In this document: piece after piece, positions 12,241 through 64,000 of the stretch | Position numbering within the stretch: position 1 is the first letter of the stretch | Layout: every line of letters begins with the position of its first letter | Assembly: GCA_033239005.1 (NCBI GenBank) | Contig: BSQZ01000025.1 | Coordinates: forward strand, 6,652,501 to 6,716,500 | Direction: 5' to 3' | Length of the DNA: 64,000 nt | From: Lamellibrachia satsuma | Taxonomy: Eukaryota > Annelida > Polychaeta > Sabellida > Siboglinidae | Position numbers and translations under genes: made by a program | Notes under the pieces: generated by a model | Seen by the model: only the letters and a program-made list of their open reading frames with translations | The model's database searches: none | Told to the model about the DNA's origin: nothing

Positions 12241-13428
12241 AGTATGCACAGATCTTCTTTTAAGGTAAATATATACGGGTTGAATTGTTCACATGAGTTT
12301 GTGAAAAGATACTTAGACCCTATGTCGATTTAGTGGACTGATAGATACCCAGCGACGCTACACATATGACCCCAGTAATTGAGCTGGCTTTCCCCTTAGA
12401 CAACTATTCAAATGGGTGAATTGCACCGAAATGGCAATAATGGCCGTCACTTTACATGATTATGATGTTACAGTTTCACCTGAAGCAAAGACCTGGGCGA
12501 ACCATTGTTCTCCTCGACACAATATGGCTACGGCGGCGTTCCTCAACAGACGCAAACAACGCGGGGCTGTCACATAACTCAATGTTCAAGTTGGAATAAC
12601 TGTTGGACGATGTCTCTAAGTGACATTAATGATGCCGTCACCTATCAATCAATCTGTTGGATGTCACCCCAACAAGACCTTCGACAGGAACTATGACTGT
12701 AATACACCGATCTCCTGATTTATGACAGTTTATGTTGTATGTGATGCCGCAGTTGCCTGTGTAGACAACAGGCGAACCACGGAAGAACGTGCTCTTCATA
12801 CAAAAACGAGCTCAAGTGAAAAGCATACGTCAAATGGTGAACGCTCGTTCTCCTGTATTCGGTCACACTACTATTGATCACCAGAATATGTTATATTTAC
12901 ATACAAAATATTCGAAAAGGCTTTGATAATGTGCCTCACCAAATATTGCGATTTAAAATAATATTTGAACAAATAGGATTGGATTAGACGTTAACTGAAC
13001 GATAGACTGAAGATCATGTCAAAACGATTAGTAAACTGGCAAAGTTATGAAATTTGAGGTAAATAAATGTATACATGCATTTTTCAGACAGTTTCTCAAG
13101 GTTTTGTTTTTAATAAAAGGTATTAACGCTAGTTAAAATAAAATAGTTATAAAAATAACATATTGACACTCAGCAGATGGCGCCATCCGCTGGTCTAACT
13201 ACGCGATATCCCGTTTAGAAGTTGCAGTCACGTCTAGATCTTCCCTCCGTGTCTTAGGCTGAAGTCATATTAGACCTTGTATGAAAAATAAAGCAGTTGC
13301 ATTTATTTTCTCACGTGCAAAATCAATAAGATTAATAATTAATGTAGAGTTTTAATAATTTATTTTTCGTATACATTGCTGCTAAGCTTAATTTACTGTG
13401 AATAAATAAAGCCCGGTTTACGGCGAAA
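12241..13428. other. Intergenic stretch with a possible LINE fragment
   Basis: Mostly unrecognised. At 12917-12964 the + strand reads IRKGFDNVPHQILRFK, similar to the non-LTR reverse transcriptase segment around the first catalytic Asp. Too short and isolated to define an element. Confidence 0.4.
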
Positions 13429-13518
13429 ACGTACACAGCACATACGTGATGCTCCTAAACGTACACAGCACATACGTGATGCTCCTAAACGTACACAGCA
13501 CATACGTCATGCTCCTAA
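13429..13518. repeat. 30-bp tandem repeat, three copies
   Basis: The unit containing GTACACAGCACATACGTGAT starts at 13431, 13461 and 13491; the third copy has GTCAT for GTGAT. Confidence 0.9.
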
Positions 13519-13559
13519 TTAAGAAGAGATTTTCACTGATACATTAACTAATCATCATC

Positions 13560-14050
13560 GGTTCCAATCATTTCGCGCGTCGCGCATGCGGCCGTGCTTG
13601 GTGTGAGAGGTTCACGTGACTTCCTTGATACGCCTCATTGATTAGACGATGCTGGAGCAGTACCATCGATAGTCGGCCTCCAGCATGTGCTGACCTACGT
13701 ATTGCACGCGCGTTTATCTTCGTTGTTGGGCCGACTGAACACTGCGCGGTGTAGCTCGAGGTCTCGCTTGACTGAATCCGTCACGGTTAAGCGATTGTAC
13801 CGTGGATCTGATCTCGCCGAACGACCGCGTTGTCGTTGGCGGAAGGGAACGTGGCTAGTGCGGTTTTCACGAACGTCCCGCGATCAACCCATTGTAGACT
13901 TTGTGTGGGTTATTCAAAGCCGACCTGTCTGGGACATAGCACGACACCACAGGTGTTGAACAGGAACTGGTGTTGTCTCGGCAGACACACGAGGCCGCGT
14001 TAACGTCGGACAAGGTAGAACACGGATAGCTTCAGCGCAAGGACTTAAAC
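13560..14050 (+). promoter_or_regulatory. CpG-rich stretch, candidate 5' region of the MAM gene
   Basis: CpG dinucleotides are markedly denser here than in the flanks (for example CGCGCGTCGCGCATGCGGCC near 13573). The stretch ends in a consensus 5' splice site, AAAC|GTAAGT, at 14050/14051. A candidate acceptor-exon-donor unit lies at 17029-17092 (TTCTCTTTAG|...GATC|GTATGT) and a possible acceptor at about 19215 precedes the MAM start codon. Together these could be non-coding first exons. This is inference; the stretch could equally be an unrelated CpG patch. Confidence 0.3.
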
Positions 14051-14139
14051 GTAAGTAGCAGTTTGTGTAAGCCGGATTGGGACCTACTGGCAGTCAAAGG
14101 CAAACTGACAACTCCTCTTGATTGGGTAATAATCCATAT

Positions 14140-14215
14140 TGCGCAAAGGCATGTGTGTGCATGCTTGTGTGCGTGCGTTCGGGCGTGCGCGCGCGCGTGT
14201 GTGCGTGTGCTAGTT
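14140..14215. repeat. (TG)n/(CG)n-rich tract
   Basis: Degenerate TGTGTGCATGCTTGTGTGCG-type sequence with a CGCGCGCG core. Low complexity, no gene. Confidence 0.8.
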
Positions 14216-15045
14216 TGCATGAGTATTGCTTGTTCACTTTGGCAACATTATATTGCAATGTAATACTATCATGTAATGTAGCATAACGCGACACGATGTC
14301 TGGCGTGTTGTAAATGTGTGAATGACGTTAACAGACGCCTAATGTAATATAAACAATATTTAGGCTACACGTCTGTAGGCAGGTTCAACAATGCATAAAC
14401 AGAGGATATATGCCTTTCACCAAGAACTAATCTTGATTCAGCAGAGTTAAGGCATCCGTGTGGACATTTGTGCGATAACATAGGCACCAATGTCTACCTC
14501 CTCCACTCTACAGTGCATTCCTAATGCATTACTAGCAACAGTTACACTATATGCGACAATGGCTAACTCTGGATTTAATACACAGGTATCCATTGTTTAA
14601 TAATAATACAAACATTATACCTTAAACCCAGCACGACCAACCACGACGAATACAATTACCTGAATTAGCCACGAACCGGAAGTTATTTATATAGTGTTTC
14701 TCATACACTACTGGGACGTAGACACAGTGTCAATAGTTAGTGTCCTCTACATCCTGTCTACGTCTGCACTGCAGGAGCAGCGATAGGAGTGGAAGATGTA
14801 GCAACAGAAACACCGCCATCATCATCATCATCAAAACTCGCAGCAGCGACAGCAGTATCCGTAATAGTAGAAATGATATTACTCTAAATAAAATTATACA
14901 ACAATTTTATTTGTAGCAATGTAATAATCTGCTGTTTCCATTGAAGATTGTCTTTGGTTTCTGTCGTTGGTGGTGCTTCTTGTGTTGCCTTAATCTTCAT
15001 TACGAGTTTTCCATATCTCCAAGGCTTACAAGGAGGTGTCTGGTT
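14216..15045. other. Intergenic stretch
   Basis: No gene recognised. It contains a short (CAT)n run near 14818-14832. Confidence 0.5.
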
Positions 15046-15482
15046 GTTATTGCTGCTGCCACCAACTTTGCTACTGCTGCCACTAACTTTGCTACTGCTG
15101 CCACCAACTTTGCTACTGCTGCCAATTACTTTGCTACTGCTGCCATCAACTTTGCTACTGCTGCCATCAACTTTGCTACTGCTGCCGCTAACTTTGCTAC
15201 TGCTGTCACCAACTTTGCTACTGCTGCCATCAACTTTGCTACTGCTGCCACCAACTTTGTTACTGCTGCCACCAACTTTGCTACTGCTGCCATCAACTTT
15301 GCTACTGCTGCCATCAACTTTGCTACTGCTGCCACCAACTTTGCTACTGCTGCCACCAACTTTACTACTGCTGCCACTAACTTTGCTACTGCTGCCACCA
15401 ACTTTGCTACTGCTGCCACCAACTTTGCTACTGCTGCCACTAACTTTGCTACTGCTGCCACCAACTTTGCTACTGCTGCCGT
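15046..15482. repeat. 21-bp minisatellite, about 20 copies
   Basis: The unit is TTTGCTACTGCTGCCACCAA plus C. Variable sites are CCA/CTA/ATCA before AAC. Because 21 is a multiple of 3 the array is open in several frames (ATNFATA or LLLLPPT repeats, 187-198 codons). These are treated as by-products. Confidence 0.93.
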
Positions 15483-18400
15483 TTGGTGCTATGTCTATTA
15501 TTAGTGCATTGATATACGCTGTTTCTGTAAACCTTGCTACGTAGCATACATGTCCGTATTAAAGCAAACATGCAACTATGTACGATGACGTTCAAATACG
15601 AAGAAGATGACAGCTCGGCGTGACGCATCCATGCGTATCCTTCACGTATATATCACATATATCATCTGACTGTTTCGCAGTTGAACCTTGCAAATGACGG
15701 ATTACTTGCCAACCAAGCACGGTGCTAGTGATGGCTGAAGTATTCTATTTCTCTGTGCACTTAATCTTATTTTCACGTAAAGAGACTACAGGTTGACTTG
15801 CTGGATTTTGTGAATGGGAAGGCATCCGCTAGATATAGGTCACTACAGTTGGATAGTGACCGTTTTTTTGTAGGTTCGTCTTGTTTGTGGTTTTGTCTTT
15901 GCCTTCGTACAGAAAAAAAGGAACAAACTCATTAAATATCAAATGATATCACTGTTCTACAGCGTATTATTCATAAGGATTATTGATCAAAGTAATTTTA
16001 CTCAGTATTTCGAAACAACATGCTTTGCGTGAGACGCATTCGCTTTAATAACACATGAATCAATGCATGTTATTGATTTGCAACAGCTGGTACATAGCGT
16101 TATATTTAGCTATGTTTATAGCATTTCTAATTGTACAGTCCTGTGCAGAAGGTCGCGCGGTTTTCGTAAGTTTCAAGTAAACATACGTGTCCTTGATATT
16201 TGGGACATCGTTCACGGACGAGGTCTAGTTCAACTTACGACACTTGTTATAACCTGTCCACGGAGGTCTTGCTCTGAGAACGACCGTCTTGCTCTATGGA
16301 CACTTTGACAGTGTTCGTCCTCTATGCACGGCAGTCTTGTTCTATGTATGGTAACCGTGTTCTGATCACAGCTCTAGGCGAGGTGGTCTTGTTTTAATAG
16401 TCAGAATTAGTCATGGAATCACCAAAGAAAACAGATCGCGTTTTCTTTTGAATGTGTATCAAACATTTGAATTTAAATGCAGTATCATGCATAGGATTTC
16501 GCTTACACCAATACAAAAGCAGCTAGCTGCGAAGCAATACCTACATTATACTACTATATTGGTTATAGTGTGCTCACTGCGGATTGCAATAGTCGATCAT
16601 ATCAAATCAAAGTAGCAGTGTGTTATGTACGACGACCGTACATGCGCCGTATAAACTGTTTACCAGGCACTAACATGACACGTGCGGATCGAACTATCTG
16701 TTCACGCCCGTCAGTGTGCGTGTGCCTTGGTAGATCAAGTATATATTACTATACGACAGCAGCCTATGTCTTTTGACATATATAAATCAAATTTATGGAC
16801 GCGCATCTTAAATAAGTGTTGCTCCTGACTTCAACACACTGGGTGACATTAATCAACTACACGAACTGCAGCGAAATAGGCATTGGCGAAATAAGTCGAA
16901 GCGGGGAGGTTTGAATATATTGAACCACATGTTTGGATAAATATAATAAACCGATATTAAATACAGCGTAGATATTATAGTACATCTTAGTTAATGATAA
17001 TACCTTTCCATCATATATTTCTCTTTAGGTCGCGTGGCAGGCGTCTGACGAAGCAGGTGTTTTCAAAACTTTCCAAGAAAGCAAGTGATCGTATGTAATA
17101 ATACCCTAATCATGCCTCTACAATACTAGCTTGAAAGCATGCGACATGTAGATTACACATAGTGTTGCTAGTCACGGTCGTAAACGTGGTCATGAAGATC
17201 CGTCAGCAATACATAGCGTGTCAACGCCGCGTCACCTAGACCTGTCTGAATGGCGTCACGCCTCACTGACTCCGGATAGATTACCGGAAGTCGGCGAGGT
17301 TACGGCGGCTGGGCGGACGACAACAGTACAGCGCGAAACATTAACCGCAGGATGGGGAAACCTGATATCTCGACCATGCAAGGTCTCTATCACCTGTACT
17401 TAAGTCGACGTTGGGTCAAGTATAGAAACATCTTGTGAACAAAACGTGACCCATGCATACCTTCGTACCGAGAAATTACGGCATGTCCGGAATTACACCA
17501 ACATCGAATTTGATTAACATGAAATGGAATTGAAAATATTTTTTCTTTGGCACACATACACGTAGAAACAATTGTGCCATCACATACATGTTGCATCGCA
17601 GGGAAGAATTCAATGAACGACTGGTTAGACCGTGGCCTAGATCGCCAGCCAAAACCTGCAGCAAATGTAGTACCAGTTTGTTTCGATTTAGACGTTTACT
17701 ATCTCAAAAACACTATCACGGATGCATATATATGGTATTGTTTTTTATTTATCCGCTATCGATGAAATCATTTATGTTAGGACGATAACGATGTTTGTGA
17801 ATGAAAATCCAATTACTGTCCTGAGGCAATCAGGCGTGAACTGGACACGCCACTATCGCCTCATCGATAGTATGATTTAATCAGTAGCGTCATATATTAT
17901 TTATGAAAACCTTGCCAAGAGATTGCCCCGAGTACAGCGAAATTCCTTGCCAACAACTTACATCGTACTGAGCAAATCTCTCCCAATGTTCTACTGTACG
18001 TATGATGTAATCGCACAGTGGCAATGCACACGACGACACGCCGGGTACATGCACACGACGACACGCTGGTTACATGCAAACGACGACACGCGGGTTGGTC
18101 CGAGTGTGTATGAAACAATAAATACTCTGTTAATTACGGTAATTGTTCAGTACGGGATATTGAAATGAAGGAGTAATCATTTGTAGTTTGTTACAGGAAA
18201 ACTATATTTCCATGTATTCTTGTGTAGGTGTAAACAGCTCATCTACGAGTAAGTGGCGATGCACACGTCGATGGCGAAGGACATTTGACTGGACAAATAT
18301 GTCTCGCATTCGGCTTCTCACTATTTCGTAATACATTAATATATTATGCATTCTACGTAGTGGCGTACACGGCGCTTGATCGACATGCATACATGACTAA

Positions 18401-19211
18401 CTAACCACTAGTGTCAACATTCTAAATTAATCACCTTGACGTCATCATGGGAGTATCTGACGCTTCGCCAGCTTACACTAAATACAGTTAAAACTATCAG
18501 CCGCCGGGACACGCTGTCCTGTCATCCGTGTAATACTTTGAACGTTGACTTTTATGTACTAATTGGCTGCGATGAGAGTGCATTCATTCTGCCGGCGAGG
18601 GAAGTAATTAGTAGCTATGAAATATATGTCAGTTTTGCGTTTGTTTGCTGTTTCGGTTCTCGGTTAATTCAACACAACGGTGCTCAATCTGGGGCCGCTT
18701 GGCAATTTAAAAAGGATCGCTTGGCCATTTCAGAGGACTCACCACATGTTACCGTCTCTGGGAAAACCCGACCGAATGGATGGTGGAGGGGGTTATTATG
18801 AAGACAGTTTTGTTAAAAGAGGGTAATGATGGAACAAAGATTGAGAACCATTGGTTTAACAGTACAAACGTTTTTTATCAAACGAGACGTCAGACATTTG
18901 CGTTGTTACTTGATGAATGTGCAACGTAATTAGATACGGACTGTGTCACGAAAAAGCGGGTGTCGGTGGCGGCTGTTGGATATGCGATGTTCTATTCTAG
19001 TGAAACATTGGTATTACATTTGCATGTAAGAAGTGTCTAGAACACATTGCTGTAATATGAATCACGTCATACGTGTTTGTTGCACGAACATTCTGACCAG
19101 CATTTGGCTCTAAAATGTGTGTGCGTGCGGGCGTGCGCGCGTGTGGGTGTGTGAGTATGTGAGCGCGCCCTTGTCAATACTGTCAATACATGGACATTAG
19201 CTAAATATATT
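15483..19211. other. Intergenic or 5' region of the MAM gene
   Basis: No coding gene recognised. It contains a candidate non-coding exon at 17029-17092, a 25-bp tandem repeat of ACACGACGACACGC type at about 18022-18096, a hAT-like MITE at 18675-18853, and a TG/CG-rich tract at 19113-19165. An ORF of 121 codons at 18436-18801 overlaps the MITE and resembles nothing I know. Confidence 0.5.
18675..18853. mobile_element. hAT-like MITE, 179 bp
   Basis: The left end reads CAACGGTGCTCAATCT. The right end read inward on the opposite strand is CAATGGTTCTCAATCT, a near-perfect inverted pair. The flanking 8-mers are ATTCAACA (18667-18674) and GTTTAACA (18854-18861), matching at 6 of 8 positions as an aged target duplication. 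Length, TIR sequence and 8-bp duplication fit a non-autonomous hAT element. Confidence 0.6.
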
Positions 19212-19368
19212 TCAGGTGCGAATGTCATTTATTGGACGTAATTCTTTAGCGAACTGGTAGTTGTATCCTGTGTATGAAATGACAGAAATGACACCCGGCG
19301 TTTTGCATTGTAGGATTTTCATCTTGCATCTGTTTGTGAGTCGGCGGATTGTCAAGAACACGGGGAAC

Positions 19369-58420
<39,052 letters not shown>

Positions 58421-58427
<7 letters not shown>

Positions 58428-58510
58428 TATAGACACATATATACCGGGAGCAAGTCCACGCCTACTTGCTAGTATAGACACATATATACCGGGAGCAAGT
58501 CCACGCCTAC
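58421..58510. repeat. 45-bp duplication spanning the MAM stop codon
   Basis: TTGCTAGTATAGACACATAT and the following 25 bases are repeated exactly at 58466. The first copy contains the last codon and stop of the gene; the second lies in the 3' UTR. Confidence 0.93.
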
Positions 58511-59239
58511 TTGGCCGAATGTAATGACGCGATATTGAGGGGTACATCAAGACTCAATACTCGTAACTAAATACAAGATAGTTAGCAGAATCGTCCTGAT
58601 CGTGAGTGTTTACTAGCATTGTGTACTCGTTGCAGTAGGAGTACTCGTTGTAAGAAAAAGTGTGAAATATGCATAGTGTTCGAAATGAGATTGTAGAATA
58701 AGTAAAATTTTATATGACGCTTCGATAAATTATAGTAATTAGGATATTCTTACGTTACATTCACCACACATTTCATGTTGTGCACGATAGTTATAGTGCA
58801 TGAATCGTTTAATTTTTCATCAGTCTGTGTAACCCGTTTAACGTGGGAATTATTCAGGTGTTTGTTACTGTAGTAGAATTTTCTAGCCAGTTGTGACTAT
58901 TCCATTTCCCCGTCAAAGACACGGGATATTGCCCTCGATAACAACATGTCATAGTCGGTGCTGTTGTTATGTGTTCGTTTACATATAGGTGGAAATGTCA
59001 CACACTCAACCACAATATTATGTGACGCATTAGAGAAACAAATTAAGTAACACCCATGAATGTATGTCACGTATACGTTTATATGACACCTGTGAAGATT
59101 ATTGAACGTTCTGTTGGTTTCTAAGGTAACCCAAGAGCAGGAACGCTCGTTTCCTGTCGCATTGCATTTTGTTAAAACAAATCTTCTAGCATGGTTACGA
59201 TATTAACAATGTGTGTTTTGTTGTATAAAATATAGTTAC

Positions 59240-59245
59240 AATAAA
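59240..59245 (+). terminator. Candidate poly(A) signal of the MAM gene
   Basis: AATAAA followed within 15 bases by GTGTGTATGACTTTTGTC, a GT-rich element. It would give a 3' UTR of about 0.8 kb. I saw no earlier AATAAA after the stop codon. Confidence 0.5.
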
Positions 59246-61716
<2,471 letters not shown>

Positions 61717-61717
61717 A

Positions 61718-61769
<52 letters not shown>

Positions 61770-61770
61770 C
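61717..61770. repeat. (ACGC)n microsatellite
   Basis: About 13 copies, followed by a C/A-rich run. Confidence 0.95.
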
Positions 61771-62038
61771 CCCCACCCCACACACACAAACACGCACACT
61801 CTTTAATCAGCATAGCATTGTGTATTGGTGGGTGGTGATTTGATCGTCACCACGTTTTGTGGGACAAACGGATGTTTTTTGATTGGCAGTATGCGGGTTA
61901 GCATATGTTGCACACCACGTGTGAGGGGGCGGGGTTCGTCTGAACCAAGGCTAGACACTATGCGGTTTTTGGACTTTGATAACTTATGCGACGACCCGTA
62001 ATGTAGAACCAGGCACATTGTCATTACCTTCTCTCCTG

Positions 62039-62357
62039 CTACGCCTTGCTCCGGCCTCCGCTCCCCTTGCTCCGGCCTCCGCTCGCCGTGCTCCAGCCTC
62101 CGCTCGCCTTGCTCCGGCCTCCGCTCCCCTTGCTCCGGCCTCCGCTCCCCTTGCTCCGGCCTCCGCTCCCCTTGCTCCGGCCTCCGCTCGCCGTGCTCCG
62201 GCCTCCGCTCGCCGTGCTCCGGCCTCCGCTCCCCTTGCTCCGGCCTCCGCTCCCCTTGCTCCGGCCTCCGCTCCCCTTGCTCCGGCCTCCGCTCCCCTTG
62301 CTCCGGCCTCCGCTCGCCTTGCTCCGGCCTCCGCTCGCTTTGCTCCGGCCTCCCCTT
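62039..62357. repeat. 21-bp GC-rich minisatellite, about 15 copies
   Basis: The unit is CTTGCTCCGGCCTCCGCTCC plus C, with CGCCGTG, CGCCTTG and CCCTTG variants. It is open in several frames (APASAPL, GGRSKGS) as a period effect. Confidence 0.94.
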
Positions 62358-62533
62358 TTCCTCTTTCGTGCGCTTTTTCCTGGAAATGTAATGCCATTTA
62401 AAACCAATCTAACCGCAAATTAATAAAATAAAAGATAATTATCTTTTAATACACACGGACTTCTAAGATTAACAAATGACTACGTAATATACCAAGTAAT
62501 CAGTAATCAGTGCATATCTAGGATCTCGCAAAG

Positions 62534-62862
62534 TGAAGGCCAAGGGTGGCCAAGGAAGGCTAAGAGTGGCCAAGGGAAGCCAAGGAAGGCCAAGAGTGGC
62601 CAAGGGAAGCCAAGGAAGGCCAAGGGAAGCCAAGGCTGGCCAAGGAAGGCCAAGGGAAGCCAAGGGTGGTCAAGGAAGGCCAAGGGAGGCCAAGGAAGGC
62701 CAAGGGAAGCCAAGGGAAGCCACGGAAGGCCAAGGGTGGCCAAGGGAGGCCAAGGGTGGCCAAGAAAGGCCAAGGGTGGCCAAGGAAGGCCAAGGGTGGC
62801 CAAGTAAGGCCAAGGGAGGCCTAGAGTGGCCAAGTAAGGCCAAGGGTCGCCAAGGGTGGCAC
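62534..62862. repeat. Degenerate 10-bp repeat (GGCCAAGGRW)n
   Basis: About 33 copies of GGCCAAGGGT, GGCCAAGGAA and AGCCAAGGGA types. GGCC and CCAAGG are nearly invariant. Confidence 0.92.
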
Positions 62863-62919
62863 GTCTAGTCAACAAGGATATCATGCAGTGATGCAACGGG
62901 AAAATACGGGAAAACAAAA

Positions 62920-63222
62920 TGTAAGCCAAGGGGACCATGGCCCTGTGTCCTCCCTTAAATACGCCAAAGGCGGTCCATGGCCCTGTGGCTTCCCCGAAAT
63001 ACGACAAAGGCGGTCCATGGCCCTGTGGCTTCCCCGAAATACGCCAAAGGAGACCATGGCCCTGTGGATTCCCCTGAATACGACTATTAAATCCGCCAAA
63101 GGGGGGTCATGGCACTATGGTCTCATCCTAAATACGCCAAAGGGGGCCATGGCTCTATGGCCTCCCCCTAAATACGCAAAGGGGGGCCATGGCTCTATGG
63201 CCTCCCCCTAAATACGCCACTG
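62920..63222. repeat. Degenerate 40-bp repeat, about eight copies
   Basis: Units contain AAATACGCCAAAGG, CCATGGCYCTRTGG and CCTCCC/TTCCCC. Unit lengths vary by a few bases. CCATGG recurs in nearly all. Confidence 0.88.
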
Positions 63223-63510
63223 AAAACAAGACGTAATGGTGTTCCCCGTCCATCTTCTGTGCTGTGCCGTGTAACAAAACTACGCTTTCACATTTAACGT
63301 GATGCCGTTTTAATGCTAGTCGTGGGGTCACGACGCAGAATGCGCAGTCATTGTAAAAAAGACGACTCACTTATAGACAATGCAAGTTCCAGTCAGCAAA
63401 AGCAAGAGCGCCACCATCCCAAGTACGCAATACAAGGCGATCGACGTGTTCTTGGGTGTGCCGGTGGTAGGAGGTACATCTGTAAAACATGTGTGTATAA
63501 CATATTACAG
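63223..63510. other. Intergenic stretch
   Basis: No gene or element recognised. Confidence 0.5.
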
Positions 63511-63657
<147 letters not shown>

Positions 63658-63735
63658 ATACGTGAGTGTTCGCTTGGGCAGTTATGCACAATTACAACAC
63701 CAATTTAATAAAAAAACTAGACGTATGTTATAGAA

Positions 63736-64000
63736 CAATGGTTCTCAAACATTGTTGCACAATGAACCGTTTTTCACAGATTGTCTTCATGACGACCCCC
63801 TCCCATTCCTGCTCATTCCAAAATAGCTACTATTTACTTTAAAAACAACGATAGGAGAAGAATAAACCTTTACTTGAAGTTATACCTTTACAGACGTTGC
63901 TCAAAGAAATGCCAGTTTTATCAATTCAGTGAGATGGGTGATGCCGCACAACATAGAAGCTACTTGATTCTAGGTTATTTGAAATCACGTTAAACAGATG
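63736..64000 (+). mobile_element. Left end of a probable hAT-like element, cut by the window
   Basis: CAATGGTTCTCAAAC closely resembles the inverted terminus of the MITE at 18675-18853 (CAATGGTTCTCAATCT). GACCCC-type sequence lies about 60 bp inside, as in many hAT non-autonomous families. The right end is outside the window. Confidence 0.4.

Noticed and set aside
13687..13959. 90-codon ORF in CpG-rich DNA as a gene
   Set aside because: No recognisable domain and no splice support; more likely an open frame in a CpG-rich stretch.
18436..18801. 121-codon ORF as a gene
   Set aside because: Its second half runs into the hAT-like MITE, and no similarity to a family is seen.
61976..62423. Ala/Pro/Ser-rich ORFs at the 21-bp array as a structural protein gene
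   Set aside because: Open on both strands and in several frames because of the 21-bp period; no start context or introns supporting a gene.

Overview
The window is nuclear DNA of an invertebrate animal. Its genes are split by GT-AG introns, about a fifth of the sequence is tandem repeat, and it holds CR1-like LINE fragments, tRNA-derived SINE-like elements and hAT-like short transposons. Nothing is prokaryotic: no operons, no ribosome binding sites, no dense ORFs. The GPCR subtype and the repeat families fit a marine invertebrate such as a mollusc, annelid or other lophotrochozoan, or an invertebrate deuterostome. The sequence does not decide which.

Two genes can be reconstructed in full, both on the + strand. 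The first (1516-3796) is a two-exon class A GPCR of 380 residues resembling the Tre1/Moody group. It has NRF at the end of TM3 in place of DRY, CWLPF in TM6 and NPVVY in TM7. The second spans 19369-58427. I assembled 18 exons whose phases all agree and sum to 2730 nt (909 residues). It encodes a signal peptide and five MAM domains, with a Thr/Ser/Pro-rich linker between the third and fourth and a 12-nt microexon between the fourth and fifth. There is no membrane segment, so the product is probably a secreted, disulfide-bonded adhesion or matrix protein. Each MAM domain is an exon triplet with boundary phases 1-2-0-1, as expected if the domains arose by duplication of a whole module.

Layout: 1-1515 upstream DNA; 1516-4083 GPCR gene with poly(A) signal; 4.1-5.5 kb intergenic; 5.5-9.4 kb a decayed repetitive-family gene holding a 2-kb, 50-bp minisatellite; 9.4-19.3 kb intergenic with SINE-like elements, small repeats and a CpG-rich stretch that may hold the MAM gene's 5' exons; 19.4-58.4 kb the MAM gene, whose introns carry most of the repeats; 58.4-64 kb 3' UTR and repeat-rich intergenic DNA ending in a probable hAT-like terminus.

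The most unusual points are a 19-bp triplication centred on the GPCR splice donor, an apparent GC-AG intron and a symmetric microexon in the MAM gene, an acceptor lying about 30 bp from a 1.5-kb purine tract, LINE 3' ends beside splice acceptors, and a minisatellite whose repeat unit matches coding sequence of the decayed gene around it. I found no new defence or mobile system. The multi-MAM gene and the repeat biology are the most distinctive content.
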